Assembly (NCBI RefSeq): GCF_000242635.2
Contig: NC_017770.1
Location: forward strand, 3,236,669 to 3,300,668
DNA from: Solitalea canadensis DSM 3403
Lineage (GTDB): Bacteria; Bacteroidota; Bacteroidia; Sphingobacteriales; Sphingobacteriaceae
DNA: 64,000 bases
Direction: 5' to 3'
Part shown: piece by piece, positions 34,899 through 44,251 of the stretch
Layout of the letters: the number at the start of each line of letters is the position of its first letter
How positions within the stretch are numbered: position 1 is the first letter of the stretch
The notes under the pieces: model-generated
Database searches by the model: none
Seen by the model: the letters and a program-made list of their open reading frames with translations, nothing else
What the model was told of the DNA's origin: nothing
Made by a program: the position numbers and the translations under genes

Positions 34899-37800
34899 TT
34901 AGAGTCCAACATTAATCGAGAAACCAAGTGATCTGGTAAATGGCATTCCTCCGTATTCAAAGGCTGAACCGGCTCTGTTATTGTACAGTCCTTCAGGATT
35001 AACATTGCCAGGAGCGCTGTTGTATAAATAGAACAAATTACGGCCAATCAAACTCAAACGAAGATTATTCAACCTTAAACGGTTAGTGATAGATTTAGGG
35101 AACGTATAACCCAATGAAAGTTCACGCATTGCAACCCAGGTAGATTCAAATACAGCATGTTCACGAATACCGGTACCCCAAGAAGCTAAATTTCTGTAGT
35201 AGTTTTCAGTAGTTATTGGTTGAACAATACCTTGCTTATATGCCTCTTCAAAAGACATACCGCTTACATCATGTTCAACACCTTTTGGATCCTTGATTTT
35301 GATTCCCTGAGCAAATACTCCTTCCGGGATCATACCATCATAAAAGGTACCGGTTACATTTCCACTTGCATCAAATGTCTTACGTTCTAAACCGCCAGTT
35401 TCTTTATCACGTCCTTTTACGGTTTCTTGTAAAACACCATTCCAAATTCCATAATTATAGGTAGCTGATAGCATGTCTCCTCCTACGCGGGCATCCAACA
35501 TAAATCCTAAATTGAAGTTTTTGTAGTTGAAGCTATTGGTAAGACTTGATAAGAAGTCTGGCTGCATGTTACCTACCGGAAGATATCCCTGACCCATTGC
35601 TTCAGAACGCATATAATATCCATCAGCCTTTAGCACCTTTTGACCATTGCTTGCGTGACTTACAGGATTACCATTAGCATCTTTTTGCTGATATCTTGCA
35701 TAAGCGTATTTGGTTTTAATTTCACCGTAAGCACTTCCCACCTCAGCAACAGTTTGCACATCATTTCCCATACCCCATTCTAATACATATTGAGATACAC
35801 CTTCGGTTAATTCAATAATTTTGTTACGGTTTCTGGTAAATGTAAGTGTTGCGTCCCACGAGAATTCCTTCGTTCTAACCGGAGTACCACGTAATAATAC
35901 CTCTATACCTTGATTTTGAATATTACCGGCATTAATAATTTTTGAAGTTGCTCCACTTTCTTGAGGTATATCCAATTTCATGATTTGGTCATAGGTATTA
36001 CTCTTATAGTAAGATACATCTAAACCCAGTCGATCATTAAAGAATCTTACATCAGCACCTACTTCAATTGACTTAGTAATTTCAGGTTTTAGATTAAGAT
36101 TACCGATACCAGGTGAATCAAATCCGTAGCGAGGAATACTATTATCTTCTCTATCTTTATAATTATCTATAAAAATATAGTTACCTATGTTGGTATCGTA
36201 AGCTTTGGTATCCTTACCAACTTTAGCCCAAGAAGCACGAAGCTTACCAAATGAGAAATAGGTTGGCAAATGGAATGCTTCCGTAAATACCCATGATAAA
36301 CTTGCTGATGGATAAAAATAAGAGTTGGTCCCACTACCATCAGTATAGGTTAAGGCCGAAGACCAATCATTACGGGCAGTAAGATCAAGGAAAAGCATTT
36401 TTTTATAGGCAAGGTTTGCAAAACCAAATACCGCATTCATGCGTTTTTTTCCATCAACCTTCTCTTCAACCTTCGCATTTTTTACAGAATTTGATAAGGT
36501 AAACTGGAATGGAGCTTTTAAACCGCCATCAGAATAAGCCCGAACATGACGGTCATCGTAATTCCAAATTTCGCCGCCGAGACTTGCGCCAAAATCCAAA
36601 TCATTTGTAAGCTGTTTGTTTGCAGTTAAAATACCCTGAAGTTGATACTGTTTTTTCTCAGCCTGATATTTTTCATAGTAACCGTCTGAAAAGCCAATTT
36701 TGGGACCTAAGGTTTGTGTTTCTGTATTTGCATAAAGATTAGCAATATTACCTTTTAGGTTTAAAGTTAACCAGTTTGTTAAATTGCCGGTAATACCCAA
36801 GTTGGCCCGAAGGTTATCTTCTTTTTGGAAATTATTATTTTCAAAGAGCTCGAACCAATAATATGCAGCATATGGGTCATTCTCAATTACTCCCCCTTTA
36901 GGATCAATATATTGATCACGTTGTAGCCAATAGTTTGTTTGGTAGCTTCTTGGCAACTCATAGGCATATTTAAACATGATGTTATCATTCCCTCCCTGGC
37001 GAGCCGGATTGTCGGCCTGACTTCTTACATAAGTGATACCAGCGTCTAATGAAACATATTTAGAAAGTTTATGGGTAGCACGAAGGTTAAAATTGTTCCT
37101 ATCGAAATTATTCTTAGGAGTAATACCACTCGAGGCAAGGTTTGAATAAGAGAAACGGAAAGTTGTATTCTCATTTCCTCCTTCCATTGAAAGGTTGCTG
37201 TTGATTACTTTACCTGTTTCATAAGCGTCCAAGTAATTGTTAGGCTGAGGAGAAAATTTGATGATACTTCCATCTGTTTCACGAACTTCGCGACCGTCCA
37301 TGCGAGGTCCCCAACTTCTCCAGCTATTATTTGGATCAATTTCATCCATTCCATCAGTACCATTAGCAAATTTTCCTTTTGATCCTGATCCATATATATT
37401 TTGAAAATCAAGACCACTGTAGGCATTTTCAAATGATGATGTATTGCTAAAGTTTATTCCAAGACCTTTTCTTGCGCTACCTTTTTTGGTAGTAATTACA
37501 ATTACACCGTTACCTGCTCTTGATCCATACAATGCTGTAGCTGCAGCTCCTTTAAGAACGGATACTGATTCAAAGTCATCAGGATTCAGGTTCTTCATTT
37601 CATTACCAAAATCAGAAGCTCCACCCCACTCTCCAGCACCTGTGGTTACATTATCAATAATAATTCCGTCTACAACAATAGTAGGTTGATTATTACCAGC
37701 TAAGGATGTATTACCACGAATATTAATTCTTGAGCTTGACTGAGGACCACCAGCACCCATGTTAATATTCACACCTGCAACTTTACCTTGCAATGCAGCA

Positions 37801-38228
37801 ATTGGGTTAACTTGGTTTGATTTTGCCAACTCATCACCTTTAACTTCAGTAACAGAGAACCCAAGTTTTTTGGTTTCCCTCTTAATGCCCAAAGCTGTAA
37901 CAACAACTTCACCTAAAGTCTTTTCATCTTCTTCGAGTATAACATTCATTGAAGTCTTTTGGCTTACAGTAATAACCGTTGTTTTGAATCCTATGAAGCT
38001 GAAGCTCAATTTTCCATTCTCCGGAACTGAAATAGTGAATTTTCCATTCTCATCACTTACTGTTCCTTGTGCTGATCCTACAACCTGAATACTGACTGCA
38101 GGAAGAGGCTGGTAGTTTTTGTCAGTTACCACACCGGTAACTTTCTTGTTTTGTGCCATTGCAAATGTGGAGCACAAGAGCAATGTCAAAAACATCAAGC
38201 TTTTTTTTAACGTAAAGGTTGATTTCAT
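34899..38228 (-). CDS. SusC/RagA-family TonB-linked outer-membrane transporter, pair 1
   Basis: The 1109-residue protein imports glycans captured by its SusD partner, powered by TonB. Domains are a signal peptide (LMFLTLLLCSTFAMAQ), a carboxypeptidase-regulatory-like domain (about 28-105, VTGVVTDKNYQPLPAVSIQV), a plug (about 115-235) with the SusC signature GSRAGNGVIVITTKKG, and a 22-strand barrel with terminal LGFSINVGL. It starts 410 bp after a region with a 23-bp palindrome (38439-38461) that also occurs before susC2. Length and motif order are typical. Confidence 0.97.
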   Translation of the reverse strand: MKSTFTLKKSLMFLTLLLCSTFAMAQNKKVTGVVTDKNYQPLPAVSIQVVGSAQGTVSDENGKFTISVPENGKLSFSFIGFKTTVITVSQKTSMNVILEEDEKTLGEVVVTALGIKRETKKLGFSVTEVKGDELAKSNQVNPIAALQGKVAGVNINMGAGGPQSSSRINIRGNTSLAGNNQPTIVVDGIIIDNVTTGAGEWGGASDFGNEMKNLNPDDFESVSVLKGAAATALYGSRAGNGVIVITTKKGSARKGLGINFSNTSSFENAYSGLDFQNIYGSGSKGKFANGTDGMDEIDPNNSWRSWGPRMDGREVRETDGSIIKFSPQPNNYLDAYETGKVINSNLSMEGGNENTTFRFSYSNLASSGITPKNNFDRNNFNLRATHKLSKYVSLDAGITYVRSQADNPARQGGNDNIMFKYAYELPRSYQTNYWLQRDQYIDPKGGVIENDPYAAYYWFELFENNNFQKEDNLRANLGITGNLTNWLTLNLKGNIANLYANTETQTLGPKIGFSDGYYEKYQAEKKQYQLQGILTANKQLTNDLDFGASLGGEIWNYDDRHVRAYSDGGLKAPFQFTLSNSVKNAKVEEKVDGKKRMNAVFGFANLAYKKMLFLDLTARNDWSSALTYTDGSGTNSYFYPSASLSWVFTEAFHLPTYFSFGKLRASWAKVGKDTKAYDTNIGNYIFIDNYKDREDNSIPRYGFDSPGIGNLNLKPEITKSIEVGADVRFFNDRLGLDVSYYKSNTYDQIMKLDIPQESGATSKIINAGNIQNQGIEVLLRGTPVRTKEFSWDATLTFTRNRNKIIELTEGVSQYVLEWGMGNDVQTVAEVGSAYGEIKTKYAYARYQQKDANGNPVSHASNGQKVLKADGYYMRSEAMGQGYLPVGNMQPDFLSSLTNSFNYKNFNLGFMLDARVGGDMLSATYNYGIWNGVLQETVKGRDKETGGLERKTFDASGNVTGTFYDGMIPEGVFAQGIKIKDPKGVEHDVSGMSFEEAYKQGIVQPITTENYYRNLASWGTGIREHAVFESTWVAMRELSLGYTFPKSITNRLRLNNLRLSLIGRNLFYLYNSAPGNVNPEGLYNNRAGSAFEYGGMPFTRSLGFSINVGL

Positions 38229-38643
38229 AATTTGATAGTTTCGTAAAAAAATTGGTTAAAAATCGATTTAGCTAAGTTGTGAAAGCTCATAAAATGAATT
38301 GTTTATAATTAAATTTTCGTTTGGGTTATTTTATTCAAATTGGTTGACAAGGAGCGTCTGGTTTTATAATTTAAAATTTCAGGAAATCAAAACAATATTC
38401 GGTTTTGTATTCTGTATACAATTCAAAACAAATAAAACACTTTTTAATTGATTAAAAAAGTTTTTGTAACTTTTTATTTACACAGAATATATGAACAATT
38501 GATTTCAATACAGCAAACTATAATTTGACTCAATCTCTTCATAAGAATTTAAATTTTGCAAACACTGCATCAAGCAACACTCCTTCAGCAGAAAAAAATG
38601 TGACCAAGTAATACCATTCTTATTTTTCTCCTTGAAATAATCT
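38229..38643. other. Upstream region of susC1
   Basis: This 415-bp AT-rich region contains no gene. It carries the palindrome at 38439-38461; about 50 bp around it match the region upstream of susC2. Confidence 0.6.
38439..38461. promoter_or_regulatory. Candidate ROK-regulator operator upstream of susC1
   Basis: ACTTTTTAATTGATTAAAAAAGT is an imperfect 23-bp palindrome. It differs at only two bases from the site at 52068-52090, and both lie about 210-220 bp upstream of a susC ATG. Similarity extends on the right into AACTTTT. It is a candidate binding site for the ROK-family protein encoded at 52117. Confidence 0.6.
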
Positions 38644-40104
38644 TTACTCTGAATCTGTATTTACCCGGAAAGTCCACGCCGGTTGTCCTTTTAATTTTGT
38701 TACCGCCACCGCAGGAATAGCAATCATCACACCCTCCTCTGCCGGTTTCCAACTCAACGGTTTATCATAACCCAGCAAATAGATTGCTGATTTAGATTTT
38801 GGCTTTAAAACAGGGAGAATAATTTCTTTCGGCATTAATTCTTCTTTCTCATCTGCTAAATAAAATGCATAAGCCTGATTACCCTTTTTGCTTTTTGTAA
38901 ATCTCCATTTTGCAGACTGGTTAATACTGTAAGGAACTGTTGCATAAATGCCTTCGTTGTTGATATCCATCCATGCTCCAATACCTTTCAATCGGTCATA
39001 AACTTCCGGAACCAAATCGCCACTTTTATCAGGCCCAATTCCTAACAGAAGATTGCCCCCTTTAGCAACAATTTCGATCAGTGTATGAATGGCCCAATTC
39101 ACTGATTTGTATTTCTCATTAGGCCCGGTACTGTACCAGTTATCTCCCAGTGTAATGCAGCTTTCCCATGGATAATTTGGAACTGTTGTTGGAATTTGTT
39201 GCTCTGGGGTACGGTAGTTTTCAAAATCACCGTGCACAGTTCTGTCGACCATCAAAATACCGGGCTGGTTTTTTCTTGCCATTTCAGCAATACGAGGCAT
39301 GTTAACATCCTGAATCCAGCGTTTTTTGCCCAACCAAGTTTTGGTTTCTTCAGTTAATGATGACTCCGGACGAACCTGTCCCCCATCTAGCCAAAGAATA
39401 TCTAATTTGCCGTAGTTTTGCGTTAACTCTTCAAGTTGATTGTAAGTATACTGTTGAAAGCTCTTCCAGCGTTCCGGATACTTTGCCGGGTCGTAATTCA
39501 CGTTTCTATCCAAAGGAGGAAAATATGGCCACCAGTAATTTTCGTTATGCCAATCAGGTTTTGAAAAATATGCTCCAATGCCAAGACCTTGACTTCTGAA
39601 TGCACTAAAAACTTCTTTGGCAATATTGCTCTTAGGATTCTTACTGAAAACGCTTCCCTTATCCGTGATTTTATAATCAGTGTACTTAGAATCGTACATA
39701 CAGAAACCATCATGATGCTTTGTGGTAAACACCACGTATTTCATTCCCGCTTGCTTTGCAGCTGCGGCCCATTTTTGAGGGTTAAATTGAACAGGATTGA
39801 ACGCTGACCTTATATTTTCATAAGCCTTTTTATACTCGTTATAATTCTCTGCATATGGACCACGGCGAATACACCAATCTTCATCCTCCGGACAAAGACT
39901 CCAGCTTTCTACCACTCCCCACTGGCTATATGGCCCCCAGTGAATGATGATTCCAAATTTCCAATCTTGCCATTGCGTCAATTTTTTACTCACTAACGAA
40001 TCGCCAGGCCAATGGTAGGGAAACTCCTTCTCTTGTGCACGCAACCCACTGATCTGAAAAGCCAGTACAGCGACGAGTGAAAATTTAAGTAAACTACTTC
40101 TCAT
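38644..40104 (-). CDS. GH29 alpha-L-fucosidase
   Basis: The 486-residue secreted enzyme has a signal peptide (FSLVAVLAFQISGLRAQ) and the GH29 catalytic barrel: FGIIIHWGPYSQWG (about 50-63), FTTKHHDGFCMYDS (about 126-139), and the nucleophile in LDILWLDGGQ (Asp240). A beta-sandwich C-terminal region follows from about residue 360. GH29 enzymes remove terminal alpha-linked fucose. It lies 57 bp downstream of the GH3 gene on the same strand, and ends 415 bp before susC1. Confidence 0.95.
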   Translation of the reverse strand: MRSSLLKFSLVAVLAFQISGLRAQEKEFPYHWPGDSLVSKKLTQWQDWKFGIIIHWGPYSQWGVVESWSLCPEDEDWCIRRGPYAENYNEYKKAYENIRSAFNPVQFNPQKWAAAAKQAGMKYVVFTTKHHDGFCMYDSKYTDYKITDKGSVFSKNPKSNIAKEVFSAFRSQGLGIGAYFSKPDWHNENYWWPYFPPLDRNVNYDPAKYPERWKSFQQYTYNQLEELTQNYGKLDILWLDGGQVRPESSLTEETKTWLGKKRWIQDVNMPRIAEMARKNQPGILMVDRTVHGDFENYRTPEQQIPTTVPNYPWESCITLGDNWYSTGPNEKYKSVNWAIHTLIEIVAKGGNLLLGIGPDKSGDLVPEVYDRLKGIGAWMDINNEGIYATVPYSINQSAKWRFTKSKKGNQAYAFYLADEKEELMPKEIILPVLKPKSKSAIYLLGYDKPLSWKPAEEGVMIAIPAVAVTKLKGQPAWTFRVNTDSE

Positions 40105-40161
40105 ATATAATTTTGGATTTTGGATTGATCAATTTATTGTAAAGCAAACCTGTGATAACGT

Positions 40162-42861
40162 TTAATTCCCAACTGTAAGAATATCCCTAAGTCTGATGTC
40201 TTTTGAAGATGCTCCTATCATAATTCTAAACTCTCCCGGTTCAACCACCCACTTCATTTGTTCGTTCAGCATTTTTAAAAGGTCGGGAGTAATCGGAAAA
40301 ACAACTTCCTTTTCTTCTCCTGGTTTCAGAGAAATGCGTTGAAAACCTTTTAATTCTTTCATCGGACGAGCAACCGAGGCTAACAAATCACGTACGTACA
40401 ACTGCACAACCTCTTCTCCTGCCCGGGTTCCGGTATTCTTAACGGCACAATGAACTACGGTTGATTCATTTTTGGCAATCTGCTTTTTATCAAACTTCAA
40501 ATTAGTGTACTCAAATTTGGTATAGCTTAATCCAAAGCCAAAAGGAAATAAAGGCTGTCCGGTAAGATTTACATAATCATCGGTTCGGCCGGTTGGTTTA
40601 TGATTGTAAACTAAGGGTAGCTGACCTTCAGCAATAGGAAAAGTAATCGGCAAACGTCCTGCAGGATTATAATCACCGAATAACACATCTGCCAATGCAT
40701 TCCCACCTTCTTCTCCTGGGTACCAGGCATCAATTACTGAAGAAACATTATCGATCCATTTCGTCATGGTGATGGCGCTTCCTCCAATTAAAACCACAAC
40801 CACCGGTTTACCGGTTGCCGCAATTTTATTAATCATTTCTTCCTGGTGACCAGGTAAATTTAAATAGGCCCTATCGAGTGATTCACCTTCTTCAATACCA
40901 GCAACAACAACAGCAACATCACTATTTTTTGCAATTAATACAGCATCATCAATCTTCTTCTGCCAATCATTGGCCTCTATTACATTCCAAACCAGCTTAA
41001 ACCATGCAGAACCAGAAGACTCAAAAAACTCTACCTTGATATCATACTCTTTATCCTTTTCAAAATAGTAGTCTGTTAACTTTGTGCTGTACGTTTGGCT
41101 CTTCCAATTATCGATCACCAGTTTCCCGTTCAAATACAGTCGATACCCATCGTTACCATCCAAACCGATTTTAAACTTACCAGTAGCTGGCGCTTTTAAA
41201 TTACCTACCCATCTAACTGAATAGAAATCATAATTGATATCAGGGTGTGGGGAGTATAAAGTCCAACGGAAATTTAATTCCCTATCTACCCTTGTTAATA
41301 CAGGCTTACCATTTAACCCTATATTATTGAAATACTCAGCGACTAAGCCGCTCTCTATTTTTCCATTTACATTACTAAATAGGTTTTCTGAAGGAATGAC
41401 AGCAAACTCCGGAGATTGACGACCACAACCGGGAGCATAGTTAACCTTCGTTGCTTTGCCTAGTTTATTTTTGATGCCGTCCAGTATGTTGATTTTTCCA
41501 TTACCTGGACCACTGTACCCACCTAACCGGGCTTCCTCAGCATCGGTTCCAATAAGAGCTAAAGACTTTATTGATTTTTGCAATGGCAATACATCGTTTT
41601 CATTTTTAAGCAAAACGATTGATTTTAGTGCGGCTTCTTTTGCCAAACTTTTATGAACAGGATTTCCATTCCATTTATTTACCTCGCTTTCATTTACATA
41701 CGGATGTTCAAAAAGCCCCAGTTGAAATTTCACAGTCAGCACTCTCCTTACCGCTTCATCAATAATCTTCTCACTGATTCTTCCATCTAAAAAAGGAGGA
41801 ATAAACAGTTTATAATGCTCATAGTCCGTTTGAAATATTACATCTAAGCCATTATTAATGGCGTTTGCTGAAGCGTCGGGATAGTCTTTTGCAGTAAAAT
41901 GTAAAACATTCGCACCACCTACTGCTGAAGCATCTGAAATAACAAAGCCTTTAAAATTCATTTGTTGCTTTAGCTTCTTATTAAGCAGCCAATCATTTGC
42001 AGTACATGGGCTTCCGTTTAAAGAGTTATAAGAAGTCATTACACTGCGAGAGCCGCCGCGGTCAAAACAAGCTTTAAAAGGTGGCAAGTACAGTTCTTCC
42101 AGCAAGCGCTCATTAAAATCAATCGGATAACTATCGCGACCACCATCGCCACTATTCGCTAAAAAATGCTTTGGGGTAGTAATCACATCCATTTTTTCAA
42201 ACGCCGAAACAAATGCCACTCCCATTTCTGATGACAAATATGGATCTTCTCCATAGGTCTCTTCCACCCTTCCCCAACGCACATCACTAGCAATATTGAC
42301 AACCGGAGATAATATTTGCCGAATACCTCTGCTTTTTGTTTCTCTTGCAATGGCTTCAGCCACACGATTCATCATTTGCGTATCCCAAGTTGCAGAAAGG
42401 CCAATTGCCTGTGGGAAAGCAGTAGCCCCGTCCCGTACCAGGCCGTGCAATGTTTCATCAAACGCAATGATGGGAATGCCTAAGCGCGTTTCTTCAACAA
42501 AATATTTCTGGATAGAATTAATCTTTTTGGCTGTTTCCAATGCAGTTGTTGGAGAACTGTAATTGAGTAATTGGCCTGCGGCATCCGCATTTCCTTTTGA
42601 GCTTACCTGAAACCCAAACAAGCCATTTGTATATTTTTCTTTCCCTTCATCCAAGTCCCCGGGTATCATAAACATTTGCCAAAATTTTTCCTCCAGGGTC
42701 ATTCTTGACAACAGGTCTTTCACCCTTTCTTCAACAGAAAGTTGAGGATTCTTATACGGAAATTGGGTTTGGGAAAAAGAGGAAAGTGAACATGAGCATG
42801 CAATCATAAAAACAAAAGATTGTATACCAATTATACTTGTCAAAAACTTATTCATAATCAA
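40162..42861 (-). CDS. GH3 glycosidase with inserted PA14 domain
   Basis: The 899-residue GH3 enzyme probably cleaves beta-glucoside, beta-xyloside or beta-N-acetylhexosaminide bonds; the exact specificity is not readable. The order is a signal peptide or lipobox (MIACSCS), the first GH3 domain with KHFLANSGDGG (231-) and the nucleophile Asp310 in GFVISDASAVGG, the second domain from about 390, and a PA14 domain inserted at about residues 490-620 (FRWTLYSPHPDINYDFYSVR, LDGNDGYRLYLNGK). The FnIII-like C-terminus follows (YVRDLLASVARPMKELKGF). A start at the third codon (42855) is possible. It probably forms one transcript with the GH29 gene. Confidence 0.94.
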   Translation of the reverse strand: MIMNKFLTSIIGIQSFVFMIACSCSLSSFSQTQFPYKNPQLSVEERVKDLLSRMTLEEKFWQMFMIPGDLDEGKEKYTNGLFGFQVSSKGNADAAGQLLNYSSPTTALETAKKINSIQKYFVEETRLGIPIIAFDETLHGLVRDGATAFPQAIGLSATWDTQMMNRVAEAIARETKSRGIRQILSPVVNIASDVRWGRVEETYGEDPYLSSEMGVAFVSAFEKMDVITTPKHFLANSGDGGRDSYPIDFNERLLEELYLPPFKACFDRGGSRSVMTSYNSLNGSPCTANDWLLNKKLKQQMNFKGFVISDASAVGGANVLHFTAKDYPDASANAINNGLDVIFQTDYEHYKLFIPPFLDGRISEKIIDEAVRRVLTVKFQLGLFEHPYVNESEVNKWNGNPVHKSLAKEAALKSIVLLKNENDVLPLQKSIKSLALIGTDAEEARLGGYSGPGNGKINILDGIKNKLGKATKVNYAPGCGRQSPEFAVIPSENLFSNVNGKIESGLVAEYFNNIGLNGKPVLTRVDRELNFRWTLYSPHPDINYDFYSVRWVGNLKAPATGKFKIGLDGNDGYRLYLNGKLVIDNWKSQTYSTKLTDYYFEKDKEYDIKVEFFESSGSAWFKLVWNVIEANDWQKKIDDAVLIAKNSDVAVVVAGIEEGESLDRAYLNLPGHQEEMINKIAATGKPVVVVLIGGSAITMTKWIDNVSSVIDAWYPGEEGGNALADVLFGDYNPAGRLPITFPIAEGQLPLVYNHKPTGRTDDYVNLTGQPLFPFGFGLSYTKFEYTNLKFDKKQIAKNESTVVHCAVKNTGTRAGEEVVQLYVRDLLASVARPMKELKGFQRISLKPGEEKEVVFPITPDLLKMLNEQMKWVVEPGEFRIMIGASSKDIRLRDILTVGN

Positions 42862-43448
42862 TGGTTTACACGGCTATATTGTTAATATAATCAACCGAAT
42901 GAAATTGACAGAATTTTATGAATGAGTATGAAAATCCTGACGATTAGACTATAAATTAAAGTTTATTTAAGCATAAAAAATTTTGTCTAATTGGCCAATT
43001 ATTAAGCAATATTAACCTGATTATAAGGAAATATTATTTTATGATAAATAAATCGAGTTATAAGCAAAAATTGCTTAATACATTAATAACAAAGACCCTA
43101 TTACAAGCTTTTTTTCATTTAACAATCGCTTAACTCAACCATTTTTCTTGCTACCTTACCTTTTAAATATCCGAAACTTTAGTATCCATCAATTTTTCAA
43201 TATTGTGCTTAACAGGAAGCGGAGAAAAGCAACCTATCTTCTAAAGGCATTTTATTAACTCCTACCCTTCTTACGATTCACTAACTGAAGCTTCATTTTA
43301 TTTGATCAATCACATTTATAAAAGATTTCCGGTTGTTTATCGGACCCAACGCAAAGACTTCTTCAAATCTTCTTTGTACAGATAAATCAATGATTTTTTA
43401 CAATTCTACCCGCCTTTGGGATTATAGTTTTGATAAAAAATCACACAG
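42862..43448. other. Intergenic region with AraC relic
   Basis: This 587-bp stretch is AT-rich. It contains the degraded AraC fragment (43255-43410) and, before it, a part (43110-43200) that loosely resembles the leader of the AraC gene. The rest is unexplained. Confidence 0.6.
43255..43410 (+). pseudogene. Degraded 3' end of an AraC-family gene
   Basis: The frame ending TAA at 43384-43386 reads LTEAS...FKSSLYR, matching LTEASLEAGYFDQSHFIK...FFKSSLYW of the intact AraC regulator at 32008-32781, with a short deletion after TEAS and frameshifts. The similarity runs past the stop codon (TAAATCAATGATTTTTT in both). The helix-turn-helix is destroyed. It is a duplication relic. Confidence 0.8.
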
Positions 43449-44158
43449 ATGAAAACAGTTTATTTCTTGTTGGGCATTAACATGATCGGAGTAATCACTT
43501 ATGCCCAAACAGTTAGTAAAAGTAATTCCGTAACAATAAACAAGGAGGTAGAAATGTCAACTATTGAAAACAACAAAGAGGACCTTTGGGATTTGCAGAA
43601 CCTATAAAACCATTATTTAAAGCATTTCCCGATATCCACTGGAATCTTGAAGACTTAATCGCAGAAGATAACAAAGTAGTAGTGAAATGGGATTGGAAAG
43701 GAACGCATTCGGGTAAGTTTACAACTTTTGTTGCTACTGGCAAACAAATAACGGCCAGCGGAATCGCTATTTATCATTTAAGTCATGGAAAAATAATAAG
43801 TACTACTATCCATACCGACAGACTTGGCTTTCTGCAACAGATTAATGCTTTGCCAGATGATCTCGCTTCACTATCTAATGATCCTGTTAATGAAGTACAG
43901 TTTATCGATAAATTTCTTGTTCCTGCAGCTGCAAAAAAAGAATTTTATGATAGGCTGGATATTAACAGAAATTTCATCAAAAAATTGCCCGGCTTCATAA
44001 GGGATAATGCTTACGAATACACTGATGAAAATGGAAACACCGTTTGTATAACAATTGCCTTATGGAAGGACAAAGAAGCACTATCAGCTGCTAAAACGGC
44101 AGTACAGGAAGAATATAAAAAACGGGATTCGATCCGGCTGAATTGTTTAAATGTTTAA
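43449..44158 (+). pseudogene. SnoaL-like cyclase/monooxygenase fusion, broken by internal deletion
   Basis: The ATG at 43449 opens a signal peptide (MKTVYFLLGINMIGVITYAQ) and runs to MSTIENNKEDLWDLQNL before a stop at 43605. In another frame from about 43578 follow GFAEPIKPLFKAFPDIHWNL and the rest of a SnoaL-like ester-cyclase domain, then an antibiotic-biosynthesis-monooxygenase-type domain (about 43900-44130, FYDRLDINRNFIKKLPGFI). About 30 residues expected between NNKE and GFAEP in SnoaL-like proteins are missing, consistent with a deletion of roughly 100 bp. The second frame alone has an ATG at 43586, so a truncated product of 190 residues is possible. Confidence 0.7.
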
Positions 44159-44208
44159 ATATAACTGCCGACAGAGGCGTATACAAAGCGTTAATAACGG
44201 AATAAATA

Positions 44209-44238
44209 AAAGGCTGCGGTGTTTGCGTCGCAGCCTTT
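44209..44238. terminator. Bidirectional terminator between the SnoaL relic and GH20
   Basis: AAAGGCTGCG (44209-44218) pairs perfectly with CGCAGCCTTT (44229-44238); A-rich and T-rich flanks on either side fit use by both convergent genes. Confidence 0.88.
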
Positions 44239-44251
44239 AGTTTAGTTATTA

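Noticed and set aside
34874-35047. N-terminal extension of susD1 to an ATG at 35047
   Set aside because: The added 58 residues overlap susC1 and precede a proper lipoprotein signal at 34873.
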